Of a DNA stretch of 64,000 bases, positions 1 to 10,955 are shown one piece after another. Source of the stretch: Myxococcus flavus (GTDB taxonomy: Bacteria > Myxococcota > Myxococcia > Myxococcales > Myxococcaceae); NCBI RefSeq assembly GCF_050038885.1, contig NZ_CP143624.1, positions 372,001 through 436,000 on the forward strand, written 5' to 3'. The notes beneath the pieces are model-generated. The model had not been told where the DNA came from and searched no databases. It saw only the letters and a program-made list of their open reading frames with translations. How positions within the stretch are numbered: position 1 is the stretch's first letter; each line of letters starts with the position of its first letter. The translations under genes were made by a program, and so were the position numbers.

Positions 1-33
1 ACGCGCCTACGGCACGCTCTTCCTCGGGCTCAC

Positions 34-861
34 TCACTTCACCATGCTCGGCCACAGTCCCTCCCCTCCCTTCCACAGCATCTGCCCCGCGACCACCAGC
101 AGCACCAGCGCGAACAGCCGCTTCAGCACCGCGGTGGGCACCCTCGGCATCAGCCGGCTGCCGACGTAGGCGCCCCCCAGGACGCCCACCACCAGCGGCG
201 ACACCAACGCCAGCTTCAGATGGCCCCTCAACGCGTACGCGGCAACGCTCGCGGCGCCGGTGACGCCGATCATCAGGTTGCTCGTCGCGCTCGCCACCTT
301 GAACGGCACGTGCATGCCGTACGCCATCAGCGGCACCTTGAGCGGCCCTCCGCCCACCCCCAGCAGCGAGGACAGGCCGCCGGCCACGAAGGAGCCGGAG
401 AAGCCCAACGGGTAGTTGGTGGGTGCGTAGTCATCGAGCGCGGCGGGCTCCTGACGCGGCGAGCGCAGCAGCAGCATCTGCAGCGCCACATAGAGCGTGA
501 AGAGGCCGAAGACCACCGCCAGCATCGCGGGCGCCACCAGCGCCGCCACCATGCCGCCGGCGATGGCGCCCAGCACCGTGGCGAGCTCCAGGGAGAGCCC
601 CAGGCGGATGTCACTCAGGTGATTGTGCACGTAGCCCGCGGCGGCGGAGCACGAGCTGGCCACCACGCACATGAGGCTCGCCGGAATCGCCTGCTCCAGC
701 GGAATGTCGAACCCCAGCACCAGCGCGGGCACCAGCACGATTCCGCCTCCGATGCCGAGCATCGCGCCCAGAGTGCCCGCGAGCGCGCCCACAGCGATGA
801 GGAGTAGAACCGTCATTCCTCTTCGAGAATAGGAGCGACTTCGCGCTTCGGACAGCGGCAT
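34..861 (-). CDS. TauE/SafE family membrane permease
   Basis: Predicted anion or sulfite/organosulfonate exporter of the inner membrane, 275 aa, the usual size for the family. It is hydrophobic throughout with about eight membrane segments and carries the family's two glycine-rich half-repeats, GAMLGIGGGIVLVP near residue 33 and SSLLGVGGGPLKVP near 162. Met1 is preceded by an Arg-rich stretch; an internal Met at 816, directly before the first membrane segment, is an equally plausible start because neither has a well-spaced SD. The substrate cannot be told from sequence. Confidence 0.9.
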   Translation of the reverse strand: MPLSEARSRSYSRRGMTVLLLIAVGALAGTLGAMLGIGGGIVLVPALVLGFDIPLEQAIPASLMCVVASSCSAAAGYVHNHLSDIRLGLSLELATVLGAIAGGMVAALVAPAMLAVVFGLFTLYVALQMLLLRSPRQEPAALDDYAPTNYPLGFSGSFVAGGLSSLLGVGGGPLKVPLMAYGMHVPFKVASATSNLMIGVTGAASVAAYALRGHLKLALVSPLVVGVLGGAYVGSRLMPRVPTAVLKRLFALVLLVVAGQMLWKGGEGLWPSMVK

Positions 862-906
862 TCCCCGAGCGGCGCCAGGCTCGCCAGGACGCCTGCTCTG
901 CGCGTG

Positions 907-1800
907 TCACGCCGCCCTTGCGCCCAGCGTTCCCTCGGGGAAGACCTCCAGGAAGCGGGCCCGCGTCCGGGGCGTGAAGGTGCCTCGCGCCATGTAGCCG
1001 TTCAGCCGACGCAGCACCCCACGCGCGGTCTCCAGCGCACCTTCCACCTCCGCCGCGAAGTCGAAGGCGTCGTTGCGGTACAGCTCCTGGAAGGACAGGC
1101 GCGCGTAGGCAGGCAGCGCGCGCGCGCGGCCCATGGGGCTTGAAAGGAAGAGCCCCGAGACGTACAGCCCGCGCACCCAGCCATCCACCTGCGCCTTGCT
1201 GGGCGCCTGGCCCACGCGCTCCTGCGAGGACAGACGGACCAGCTCGTAGAGCCCTCCGCCGATGCCTCGCCACGGGAAGCCGGGGCTCTTCACCACCTGA
1301 CACTTCTCGCGCAGCCGCGACGTGCCCAGCAAGTCCATGCCGTGCAGCTCGCGCAGGTAGAAGAGCGTCTGGGCCCATTCGATGTCGCGGTGCGCCTCCA
1401 GGGCGCGCTCGCCCCGGCGGCGGTGGCGAACCACCAACCTGTCCACCACCGGATACAGCCGCCGGTCCAGACACAGGTGCGTGAAGTAGCCCGCGAGCAC
1501 GGCCAGGCCCGGCTCGGTGCCCACCAGCGCGCCGGAGGCCACCAGCTCCGCCATCTTCAGCCCGAAGCCCACGGGAGCGCGCTCGTGGTAGAGCCGGGCG
1601 AAGTGCGGCATCTCCCGCTCCGGCAGGAAGGCGGCGAGCCCGCCCCGGATGCCTTCGCACAGCGGCAGGTCCGGCAGCGCCGCGCCAAAGCGCGCATAGG
1701 GCAGGTCCTCCGACAACGCACGCACCCAATCCGCCGGCAGCTCACCCGGGTTGGCGGCCATCCGTTCAATGGCGGTCAGATGCATCAGCAGCGTGGGCAT
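907..1800 (-). CDS. zinc-dependent phospholipase C-like protein
   Basis: About 297 aa, helical, no signal peptide. It resembles the bacterial zinc-dependent phospholipase C/S1-P1-like family: MPTLLMHL at the N-terminus, GYFTHLCLDRRLYPVVD near residue 105, and HRDIEWAQ near 132 supply the spaced His and Asp residues expected for metal binding. The longer frame begins at a TTG at 1809; I chose the ATG at 1800 because it gives the typical MPxxxMH start. It reads in the same direction as the permease but is separated from it by 45 nt. The family assignment is moderate; enzymatic activity is inference. Confidence 0.65.
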   Translation of the reverse strand: MPTLLMHLTAIERMAANPGELPADWVRALSEDLPYARFGAALPDLPLCEGIRGGLAAFLPEREMPHFARLYHERAPVGFGLKMAELVASGALVGTEPGLAVLAGYFTHLCLDRRLYPVVDRLVVRHRRRGERALEAHRDIEWAQTLFYLRELHGMDLLGTSRLREKCQVVKSPGFPWRGIGGGLYELVRLSSQERVGQAPSKAQVDGWVRGLYVSGLFLSSPMGRARALPAYARLSFQELYRNDAFDFAAEVEGALETARGVLRRLNGYMARGTFTPRTRARFLEVFPEGTLGARAA

Positions 1801-1860
1801 TCCCCACAACTGCTACCCAGTGCAACGGAGCAATGCAATGCTCGAATGAAATCCAACGCT

Positions 1861-1888
1861 TTGCGCGTAACAAGGCGGGCGTTACAGT
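1861..1888 (+). promoter_or_regulatory. candidate sigma-70 promoter of pepA
   Basis: TTGCGC at 1861-1866, a 16-nt spacer and TACAGT at 1883-1888 lie about 50 nt before the pepA start. The hexamers match at four of six positions each; position and spacing are right, but no other support is available. Confidence 0.4.
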
Positions 1889-1936
1889 CCGCGCCCTTTC
1901 CGCAGCCCTTTTCACCGTTCAGGAGTTCCACGGCCC

Positions 1937-3529
<1,593 letters not shown>

Positions 3530-3549
3530 TTTGTACGGAAGTTCCTGAG

Positions 3550-3573
3550 GAGGGCGCCCACCGGGGCGCCCTC
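3550..3573 (+). terminator. GC-rich hairpin after pepA
   Basis: A perfect 10-bp stem (GAGGGCGCCC paired with GGGCGCCCTC, 4-nt loop) begins 20 nt after the pepA stop, between convergent genes. It lacks a T-run, so it may stop or stabilise transcripts from either side rather than act as a classical terminator. Confidence 0.55.
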
Positions 3574-3743
3574 ACCTCACGGCAGTGGCAGGCGCCACGC
3601 CGGACCTGGCCCCAGGGACGGACGCGGGCACAAAGAGGTGTCGCTACGAGCCGGTGTCACGCCCTGGATGCGGCAGCTATATCGCCGGGGCCGGGAGCGG
3701 ACGAACACCTCCGCCGAGGCAGCCTCCGCGAGCCGGCGTCACC

Positions 3744-4352
3744 TCACCGCCGCGGCAGGCGCCAGGCCGTTGCCGGAGCCTGAAGCGGGCGGACGCCCTG
3801 GATGAGGGCGTCCACGCTCTTCGGAACGTCCGCCGCCGCCTGGGCAGGCCACGTGGCCAGCATCATCAGCACGCGGCCGGGGCTGCCCTCGCGCACGGCC
3901 ACCTTGCCGTGCACGCCTTCCCCCACCTGGAAGTCGAAGCCCACGGCGTTGTCCGACAGCGGAATGGGCTCGGGGTCGGACGTGGTGAAGCCGGGGTGCT
4001 GGCGAAGCCCCTCGGTGAGGCGCTCCGCGAACTGCGTGGGCGACGCCACCGCGGGCGCCACCTGCAACACCACCTGCGCGCCATAGACGGTGTGACGGAG
4101 GATGACGGGAATCGCGAGCCCCTCCGGCGTGCGCTCGTTCGTCTCATCGAGCTGCCAGTCCGCCGTGGGCCGGACGATTTCGAAGCCGAGGTCCTCGTCC
4201 ACATAGCGGCGCGTCGTCGAGCGACTCTCCGCGCTCGGGGCCTCCACCACCCCGGAGCCGCCGGTGCCCTCGTCCTTCGTCACCTGGCGCGAGCCGGCGC
4301 AGGCCGTCGTCAACACCAGAACTCCCCACGCCCACCTGCTCATCGCGCCCAT
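3744..4352 (-). CDS. hypothetical lipoprotein
   Basis: 202 aa with a short N-terminal signal peptide ending in a lipobox (VLTTAC, Cys about residue 18), followed by a Gly/Ser/Thr-rich linker and a domain of about 140 residues with many beta-branched residues. The GGGGAG five bases before the ATG supports this start. No family is recognised. It follows the DUF4388 gene on the same strand with a 54-nt gap, so the two may be co-transcribed. A membrane-anchored, probably periplasm-facing location is inferred from the lipobox. Confidence 0.75.
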   Translation of the reverse strand: MGAMSRWAWGVLVLTTACAGSRQVTKDEGTGGSGVVEAPSAESRSTTRRYVDEDLGFEIVRPTADWQLDETNERTPEGLAIPVILRHTVYGAQVVLQVAPAVASPTQFAERLTEGLRQHPGFTTSDPEPIPLSDNAVGFDFQVGEGVHGKVAVREGSPGRVLMMLATWPAQAAADVPKSVDALIQGVRPLQAPATAWRLPRR

Positions 4353-4406
4353 GCCGACTCCCCGCCCCCGACTGCCGTGAGGACGAACGTGGGCATGCGC
4401 CGACGA

Positions 4407-5642
4407 CTAGGCCAGTCCTCCCTGGAGTGTGCGGTAGGTGTTGGACAAGCGCTCCGCCACCTCCGGAGGCAGGACGTTGCGCGCTGAAAACAGCGCATAG
4501 GAGACGAAGGCGTCCAGCGCCTCCAGCGTGAGGGCCCGGCCCACGGCCTCACCGCCCGCGGAGAGGTTGGTCCTCAGCCGCGCCACGTCCACACGCCCAT
4601 CCTCGGCCAGCGCCACGCCGGCGTACGCGTCCTCCAGGCCCTGCGGCGGCGCGTCCAGGAAGCCGCGGAGCAGGTCCGTGTCCTTGCCCGCGTCGCGCAG
4701 CGCGCGGTGCACCAGCGACAGCAACAGGTTGTAGCGTTCCTCGGCGGACAGCAGCTCCCACGCCATGCCCTCCACGGCGGGCGCCTTCGGCGGGGGCGGC
4801 TCCGCGGGCCGAACGGCCACGTTGCCGCCGCGGACGGCCTCGTCCAGCCACGTGTAGAAGGCATGGGGCCCGCCCTCGTAGACGCCGCGCAGGCTGCCCA
4901 GCGGCAGCCCGTCCGCCAGCCGGGCGAACAGCTTCTCGTCCCCTGGTAGCGGCCCCTCCGGGCCCACCATGACATGCATGTCATCCGGGAAGCGGCGGCG
5001 CAGGCGCGATACCAGCTCCGCCCGCTTGATGCCGGTGAGGACCAGGTCCCGCGTGCGCTCCGGCAGCTTCACCACGTCCGCCATGGGCGCGGGGCCCTCG
5101 ACGAACATGAAGCTGCCCTCCTCCAGCTCGAAGAGGCTGAGCACCACCTCGCGCACCACGTACGTCATGGCGCTGTACAGGTTCGCCTCGGAGACGAGCC
5201 CCTCGGACGTCAGCACCTGACCGATGCGCCGCGACGGCGTCACACGCACCAGCGCCTGGGTGAGCTGCGCCTGTGTCAGGAGGCCCAGGCGCAGCAGCGC
5301 CGCGCCCAGCCGCTCCCAGCGCTCGGTGGAGGTGGCGAACACCACCTGCCCGTCGCGGAAGGACACCGTGCGACGGCCCGTCGCGTGCTGCACGGCCAGC
5401 AGCCCACTGCGGATGCCGGACAGGACGTGGGCGAAGACCTCCTCCATCGACAGGGTGCTCAGGCTGCCGGCCAGGAAGCCGGAGAGGCCTTGCGACTCCT
5501 GGAGGAGCACCATCCCCTCCGGCCCGTTGAACCAGGCCTGGAGGGGACGGGATGAGGACAAGCCCTGGGTGAGCGGCAGCTCCAGTTCGAGCGTCGCCGC
5601 GTCCCCCACGAGGCGGGGCGTGGCCTTGGGTCGTGTCGCCAC
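4407..5642 (-). CDS. DUF4388 (PATAN) domain protein
   Basis: 411 aa, soluble. Residues about 55-175 form a DUF4388/PATAN domain: SMEEVFAHVLSG, then GRRTVSFRDGQVVFA, then a region like the N-terminal domain of GspE proteins (LGLLTQAQLTQAL) and FELEEGSFMFVEG. This family is abundant in myxobacteria and is linked to signalling and motility regulation. The C-terminal 200 residues are helical and without a recognised domain. It ends 54 nt before the lipoprotein gene and starts 27 nt after the DsbA-like gene's stop. Confidence 0.85.
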   Translation of the reverse strand: MATRPKATPRLVGDAATLELELPLTQGLSSSRPLQAWFNGPEGMVLLQESQGLSGFLAGSLSTLSMEEVFAHVLSGIRSGLLAVQHATGRRTVSFRDGQVVFATSTERWERLGAALLRLGLLTQAQLTQALVRVTPSRRIGQVLTSEGLVSEANLYSAMTYVVREVVLSLFELEEGSFMFVEGPAPMADVVKLPERTRDLVLTGIKRAELVSRLRRRFPDDMHVMVGPEGPLPGDEKLFARLADGLPLGSLRGVYEGGPHAFYTWLDEAVRGGNVAVRPAEPPPPKAPAVEGMAWELLSAEERYNLLLSLVHRALRDAGKDTDLLRGFLDAPPQGLEDAYAGVALAEDGRVDVARLRTNLSAGGEAVGRALTLEALDAFVSYALFSARNVLPPEVAERLSNTYRTLQGGLA

Positions 5643-5669
5643 AGCCCGTCTCCCCAGGAACGACGGTGA

Positions 5670-6752
5670 CTACTTCTTCGGGTTCAGCTCCGCGTCGATG
5701 ATGCTCTTGAACTCGTCGAAGGGCTGCGCGCCGGACAGCAGGATGCCGTTGATGAAGAAGGCCGGGGTGCCGGACACGCCCGCCTGCTTGCCGTCCGCCA
5801 GGTCCTTCTGGACGATGGCGGCCTTCTCACCCGAGTCGAGGCAGGCGTTGAACTTCGCCGTGTCGAGCTTCAGGTCGGCCGCGTACTTCTTCAGGTTGTC
5901 CACGCCCAGCGCCTGCTGGTTGGCGAAGAGCAGGTCGTGCATCTCCCAGAACTTGCCCTGGTCCTGCGCGCACAGCGAGGCCTCGGAGGCCTTCGGCGCC
6001 TCCTTGTGGAAGTCCAGCGGGAAGTGGCGGAAGACGATGCGGACCTTGTCGCCGTACTCCTGCTGCACCTGCGCCAGGACCGGGTTGGCGCGGCCGCAGA
6101 ACGGGCACTGGAAGTCGCTGAACTCGACGATGGTGACGGGCGCGTTCTCCGGGCCACCCTTGGCGGCGCCGGTGGCGGCCACCTGCTTGCGAACGGCCGG
6201 CGGGCGCGGAGGCTCGGGCAGGGTCACCTGGACGTTGGCCGCCTTGCGCAGCTCCTCGAAGAGGGCCTGCGCGCGCTCCTGCTTCGGCTGCTGCGTCAGG
6301 AACTCCACGATCTGCGGCTTCATCTGCTCGAAGGTGGAGCCCTCCGGGAGCTGCCCCGCCGCGCCGTCGTAGACTTCCTTGATGCGCTCCTCGGTGGGCG
6401 CGGGGACCTTGTCGTCGATCTCCGCCTTCAGGTACTGGTCCTGGGTCATGCCGCGCTTCTTCGCCTCGGCATCCACCAGCTTCTCCGTCACCATGCCGTC
6501 CAGGCCACGCTTGAGGAGCTGGAACTTCTGCTTCTCCAGGTTGGCCAGCGGCTCCTGGAGGCGCTCGTTGAGTTCCTTGTAGGTAATCTTCTGCCCGTCG
6601 CCGAAGGTGGCGACGACGGTGTCGGGCGCGGGCTCACCCGCCGCCGGCTGCGCCGCGGGAGCGGTGGCCGGCGCCTTCTCCTTGTTGCAGCCGGCGGTGA
6701 AGGTGGCCGCCAGGAGCGCGGCGAGGATGACGCGGGTGGGACGGTTGAGCAT
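5670..6752 (-). CDS. lipoprotein with SurA/PpiC-like N-terminal region and DsbA-like thioredoxin domain
   Basis: 360 aa. The signal peptide ends in a lipobox (FTAGC, Cys22), then comes an Ala/Pro linker, a charged helical region (about 45-165) resembling the SurA N-terminal chaperone domain, and a DsbA-like fold (about 185-355) with the active site FSDFQCPFCGRANP and a cis-Pro loop in SGTPAFFING. It probably catalyses thiol-disulfide exchange or folding of exported proteins, anchored to a membrane facing the periplasm. The fusion of a SurA-like segment to DsbA occurs in other deltaproteobacterial proteins; the role of the N-terminal segment is inference. Confidence 0.85.
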   Translation of the reverse strand: MLNRPTRVILAALLAATFTAGCNKEKAPATAPAAQPAAGEPAPDTVVATFGDGQKITYKELNERLQEPLANLEKQKFQLLKRGLDGMVTEKLVDAEAKKRGMTQDQYLKAEIDDKVPAPTEERIKEVYDGAAGQLPEGSTFEQMKPQIVEFLTQQPKQERAQALFEELRKAANVQVTLPEPPRPPAVRKQVAATGAAKGGPENAPVTIVEFSDFQCPFCGRANPVLAQVQQEYGDKVRIVFRHFPLDFHKEAPKASEASLCAQDQGKFWEMHDLLFANQQALGVDNLKKYAADLKLDTAKFNACLDSGEKAAIVQKDLADGKQAGVSGTPAFFINGILLSGAQPFDEFKSIIDAELNPKK

Positions 6753-6799
6753 AGCCCGCCCACTTAGCCGAGCCTTACCGGACCTGCAAGTTAATGCAG

Positions 6800-7744
6800 T
6801 CAGGCGACCAGAGGCTCGAGGTCCAGCGCGCCCGCCAGTCCAGAGAAGCCCAGTCCCATACCCTCCAGCTCGCGGCGGCGGGCCGGGACAATCTCATAGC
6901 AGCTCGGGTCGGACATCACCTTGCGCACCAGCTTGTGGTTGAGCGCGTGACCCGTCTTGTACGCCGTCATGTGGCCGATGACGGGACGGCCGAAGAGCGA
7001 CACGTCGCCGATGGCGTCGAGAATCTTGTGGCGGACGAACTCGTCCGGGAAGCGCAGGCCGTCCGGGTTGAGGATGGACACCTCGTCCACGACGATGGCG
7101 TTCTCCAGCGAACCACCACGCGCCAGGCCCAGCTGCTTCAGCTTCTCCACGTCCTTCAGGAAGCCGAAGGTGCGCGCCCGGGAAATCTCGCGCGCGAAGT
7201 CACGGTCCCCGAAGTCCAGGTCGAACGACTGGCCCTGGATGACGGGGTGCTCGAAGTCGATGGTGCAGCTGATGCGGAAGTGCCGCGCCGGCGTGAGCGA
7301 GGCCTGCTTGTCACCGTCCACCACGGACACGGCCTTGCGGATGACCAGCAGCTCCTTGGGCGCCTCCTGCTCACGCACGCCCGCGCTCTGGATGAGCGCC
7401 GCGAAGGGCGCCGCGCTGCCGTCCATGATGGGGACTTCCGGACCGTCCAGCTCCACCCGGAGGTTGTCGATACCCATGCCGGCCAGCGCCGCCATCAGGT
7501 GCTCCACCGTCCCCACGCGAACACCGTCACGCCCCAGCGTCGTGGCCAGCGACGTGTCCACCACGTACTCGGCCAGCGCGGGAATGCACAGCGGACGGGC
7601 GAGGTCCGTGCGCACGAAGACGATGCCGTGGCCCGGGGGCGCCGGGCGCAGGGTGAGCGTCACCCGGGCACCCGAGTGGAGGCCGACGCCCTGCAGTGAG
7701 GCGGTCTTCGAGAGGGTGCGCTGGTTGTAGGAGGACGGTCGCAT
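6800..7744 (-). CDS. lpxC: UDP-3-O-acyl-N-acetylglucosamine deacetylase
   Basis: Zinc amidase of the first committed step of lipid A synthesis in the cytosol, 314 aa. The metal and catalytic motifs are present: TVEHLMAAL with the first His, LDGPEVPIMDGSAAPF, HKILDAIGD with His and Asp, and GHALNHKLV with the catalytic His. The open frame extends upstream to 7888, but homology begins at NQRTLSKTASLQGVGLHSG, and the ATG at 7744 has GAGG 11 bases upstream. It lies 47 nt upstream of the DsbA-like lipoprotein gene on the same strand. Confidence 0.96.
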   Translation of the reverse strand: MRPSSYNQRTLSKTASLQGVGLHSGARVTLTLRPAPPGHGIVFVRTDLARPLCIPALAEYVVDTSLATTLGRDGVRVGTVEHLMAALAGMGIDNLRVELDGPEVPIMDGSAAPFAALIQSAGVREQEAPKELLVIRKAVSVVDGDKQASLTPARHFRISCTIDFEHPVIQGQSFDLDFGDRDFAREISRARTFGFLKDVEKLKQLGLARGGSLENAIVVDEVSILNPDGLRFPDEFVRHKILDAIGDVSLFGRPVIGHMTAYKTGHALNHKLVRKVMSDPSCYEIVPARRRELEGMGLGFSGLAGALDLEPLVA

Positions 7745-8214
7745 TGTGGGTGTCGCCTCGTGGCTGCTCGGTGCTGCGGGACTTCCGCTCCAGGCCCCGC
7801 CGGAGGGGCCGGAATCGTTCATCAGTGGTCTGATGCGACGCGCGAATCGAGCAAGCAGCATGCCACTACCTCGTGACATTCCCAGCAACTCCGAGGGGCC
7901 TCAAACATGCTTCAAGCCTTGGGAATTGCTTGGCTTTTTCGTGCGTCGTGCTGGGTGCCGGTTCCGGCCTGGCACCCCTCCTCCTTTTGCGGGCTGCTGA
8001 AACCCTCCTGAACCGCGACACCGATGTCGGGGATTTGTCATCCCCGCCCTTGGCGCCCCCACGCCCTAACCCGCCCCCATCAACCCGTGTCTTCCATGCA
8101 ACACGGGCGCGTCCATAGCGCAAGGAAGTCAACGAAGCAAACACGCGCCGTGAAAGCTGCCCCCACGAGAGGGCTGGCCCTCGGGCCGTGCAGTAGTTAC
8201 GCGACATCGCTGTA
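7745..8214. other. 470-bp intergenic region upstream of lpxC
   Basis: No convincing gene. The reading frames here have poor codon bias and no SD. It must hold the lpxC promoter unless lpxC is read from the gene upstream. The only structure I see is a 5-bp GAGGG/CCCTC hairpin at 8170-8183, shortly after the stop of the 491-aa gene. Confidence 0.5.
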
Positions 8215-9690
8215 TCAGCGACCCGGGGCGGAGAGGAAGCGGTCCCGCAGGGCCTCTGCGTCCTGGCGATCGAACCCTCTGCCCTGGAGCAGGGTTCGCC
8301 GGCTGACGGCGTGGAAGGTGGACTCCAGCGTCTGGATGAAGCGGCGCAGGTCCTCCCCGAGCCGGGCGCGGATGCCGGGCCCTTCCGGCGGCCAGGGCAG
8401 CTCCACCAGCAGCGAGGTGAAGCGGTCGAAGGCGTCGTAGTCGCCGTAGCGCAGCAGCTGGTAGCTGCCGTCGTGGAAGTAGCCCAGGAACCCCTTGAGG
8501 GCGTCCAGCGCGCGCTCGGCGGCGGGGACGTCCTCCGCGCGCAGGTGGGACTCGGCGGCGCGGCACAGCTGCGCGTACACCCACAGGTCCTTGCGCAGGC
8601 GCAGCGCCGCCTCCTGGGGGTTCATCAGCTCGTCGAAGACGCCTTCGGCCAGGCCCCCGTTGGGCGCGAGCGCCTCCACCAGCGCCACCACCTGGGTGCG
8701 CAGCACCGTCGTGAAGGCGGTCGCGGCGCGCAGGGGGGCCTCCGCGTCCCGGTCCAGGTTCACCAGCACCTCGCGGGCCACGCGCTCCGTCTCCCGGGCG
8801 ATGTCGCGCGCCGCGCGCAGGGTGGCGGCCTGCAGGGCCTTGGAGCCGGCCTTCGGGGACAGCTCCGCGTGCATCCACGACGCGAGCGAGTTGGCCTCGC
8901 TGCGCACCAGCGCCAGCAGCACGCGCACGCGCCGGGAGAAGGGCGGCTGCTCCTCGGCGTCCACGTAGGCCAGGTAGTGCAGCAGCCGGAAGAGGCCCAG
9001 GAAGGCGGTGGCGAAGACGGTGCGCTGCTCCTCCGGGAGCGCGGCCAGCGTGTCCAGCAGCCGCACCGAGCGGAGCCGGTCGTACTCGACGCGGAACTCC
9101 AGGGGGCGGAAGGGGCGGAAGTAGCGGTTGAGGACGATTTCCCGCAGGGACAGCTTGCCCACGTCCTGGAACAGGCCGAGGTTCGCCGCCGGCAGCTTCA
9201 GCAGGTGGTCCAGCAGGTTCTTCAGCGCGTCGAAGGCCTCGCGCAGCACGAAGAGGCTCTCGGGCGGCGTCTCCTGGTCCAGCTGCTCCTCGATGAGGGC
9301 GCGGCGGACGCGGTCGTCCGCGAGCTGGGTCTCCACGTACTTGCGGAAGACCATCTTCTGGTCGCTGTCCGGGTCCTGCAGGTGGCGCGCGACGCGGATG
9401 ACGCGGTCCATGGCGTCGCGCACGTCCGCCAGCTCCTCGCGAAAGTCCCGGGTGACGAGCGGCCGGTCGCGTGCGTCCACCACCGTGTTGAGGTTGAGGT
9501 AGCGCTCCACCGCGCGCAGCAGCATCTCGAACTCGAAGAGCAGCTCCTCGCGCCCCTCCACCGGAATACCCCGCAGCCAGCGCTCGCGCTCGGCGAGGAA
9601 GCCGGCGCGCGAGGTCTGGGAGGCGCGCATCAGGTCGGCGTAGAAGTCACGGGCGACGCGGGGCGGGGCGGGAGGCGTGTCCTGGCTCAT
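8215..9690 (-). CDS. hypothetical helical protein downstream of ruvB
   Basis: 491 aa, soluble, almost entirely alpha-helical, rich in Leu, Arg and Glu, without signal peptide or membrane span. I do not recognise a domain. It starts 6 nt after the ruvB stop codon on the same strand, so the two are very likely one operon. This does not prove a recombination role. Codon use is typical of the neighbourhood. Confidence 0.85.
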   Translation of the reverse strand: MSQDTPPAPPRVARDFYADLMRASQTSRAGFLAERERWLRGIPVEGREELLFEFEMLLRAVERYLNLNTVVDARDRPLVTRDFREELADVRDAMDRVIRVARHLQDPDSDQKMVFRKYVETQLADDRVRRALIEEQLDQETPPESLFVLREAFDALKNLLDHLLKLPAANLGLFQDVGKLSLREIVLNRYFRPFRPLEFRVEYDRLRSVRLLDTLAALPEEQRTVFATAFLGLFRLLHYLAYVDAEEQPPFSRRVRVLLALVRSEANSLASWMHAELSPKAGSKALQAATLRAARDIARETERVAREVLVNLDRDAEAPLRAATAFTTVLRTQVVALVEALAPNGGLAEGVFDELMNPQEAALRLRKDLWVYAQLCRAAESHLRAEDVPAAERALDALKGFLGYFHDGSYQLLRYGDYDAFDRFTSLLVELPWPPEGPGIRARLGEDLRRFIQTLESTFHAVSRRTLLQGRGFDRQDAEALRDRFLSAPGR

Positions 9691-9696
9691 GGCATC

Positions 9697-10728
9697 TCAG
9701 AAGAGGCTGCCCTGCGGCGTGGGCGGGGGTTGCTTCTTGAAATACTGGTAGGTGCGGTGCGTGGCCATCCGGCCCCGCGGCGTGCGCTGGAGGAAGCCCT
9801 CCTGCATGAGGAAGGGCTCGTACACGTCCTCGATGGTATCGCGCTGCTCGCCCACGCTGGCGGCGATGGTCTCCACCCCCACCGGGCCGCCGCCGAACTT
9901 GTCGAGGATGGTCAGCAGAATCTTGCGGTCCATGGCGTCCAGGCCGCTGGCGTCCACCCCGAGCCTGTCCAACGACTTCTTCGCCAGCTCCAGCGTGATT
10001 CTGCCATCACCCTCCACCTCCGCGAAGTCACGCAGCCGGCGCAGCAGGCGGTTGGTGATGCGCGGCGTCCCCCGCGAGCGGCTGGCCACCTCGCGCGCGG
10101 CGTCCCGCTCCAGGGGGATGCCGAGGATGCGCGCCGAGCGGTGGAGGATGCTCTCCAGTGCCTTGGCGTCGTAGTACTCCAGGCGCTCCTGAATCTGGAA
10201 GCGGTCGCGCAGCGGCGAGGTGAGCAGGCCGGTGCGCGTGGTGGCGCCAATCAGGGTGAAGGGCGGCAAATCAATCTTCATCGCCCGGGCGGCGGGCCCG
10301 GTGTCGATGGTGATGTCCAGCCGGAAGTCCTCCATGGCCGGGTAGAGGTATTCCTCCACGGCGGCGTTGAGGCGGTGGATTTCATCGATGAAGAGCACGT
10401 CCCGCGCGTCGAGGTTGGTGAGCAGGCCGGCCAGGTCGCCCTTGCGCTCCAGGGCGGGACCGCTGGTGACGTGGATGCCCACGCCCAGCTCGTTCGCGAT
10501 GATGTGCGCCAGCGACGTCTTGCCCAGGCCCGGTGGGCCGGAGAACAGGCAGTGGTCCAGCGCGTCTCCACGGCTGCGCGCGGCCTGCACGTATACCCTG
10601 AGCTTTTCGACGACGGGCCCCTGCCCCACGTACTCGTCGAACGAGCGCGGACGCAGGGAGGCCTCGAGCCGGACGTCCTCGGGCAGGACCTCTTCCGAGA
10701 GTGTGTCGGACTTCCTCGCCATGACCAT
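9697..10728 (-). CDS. ruvB: Holliday junction branch migration helicase subunit RuvB
   Basis: AAA+ motor, 343 aa, that drives Holliday junction branch migration with RuvA. It shows Walker A GPPGLGKTS (about residue 63), Walker B VLFIDEIHRL (about 115), sensor region GATTRTGLLTSPLRDRF (about 160) and the C-terminal winged helix ending RGRMATHRTYQYF. Here ruvB is apart from ruvA and ruvC, which lie about 3.7 kb to the right in a separate operon. Confidence 0.98.
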   Translation of the reverse strand: MVMARKSDTLSEEVLPEDVRLEASLRPRSFDEYVGQGPVVEKLRVYVQAARSRGDALDHCLFSGPPGLGKTSLAHIIANELGVGIHVTSGPALERKGDLAGLLTNLDARDVLFIDEIHRLNAAVEEYLYPAMEDFRLDITIDTGPAARAMKIDLPPFTLIGATTRTGLLTSPLRDRFQIQERLEYYDAKALESILHRSARILGIPLERDAAREVASRSRGTPRITNRLLRRLRDFAEVEGDGRITLELAKKSLDRLGVDASGLDAMDRKILLTILDKFGGGPVGVETIAASVGEQRDTIEDVYEPFLMQEGFLQRTPRGRMATHRTYQYFKKQPPPTPQGSLF

Positions 10729-10955
10729 CCGGACCCTATACAGGAAGGGCGCGCCTGTCGCCGCACATCTGGTGGCGAGCCCCTCCGGGAGCCGCCGGCC
10801 CCGCCAGCCAGGCGGGCAGAGGGAGGGGAAGGCGGCTCCTCACCGAGCGTTTCCAACACATTCCCTCCGCCGACACCCCGAGGCGATTGAAGTGCTCCGG
10901 GCGTGTGCGAGATTCCAGCCCGTGAAGCAGGTCTTCGTCCACCCCCGGTGACCGC

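Noticed and set aside
7866..8207. 113-aa minus-strand frame upstream of lpxC
   Set aside because: Atypical codon use, no SD and no recognisable features; left as intergenic.
8311..10890. 859-aa plus-strand reading frame over ruvB and the 491-aa gene
   Set aside because: Antisense shadow of two well-supported genes; composition is an artefact of GC3 bias.
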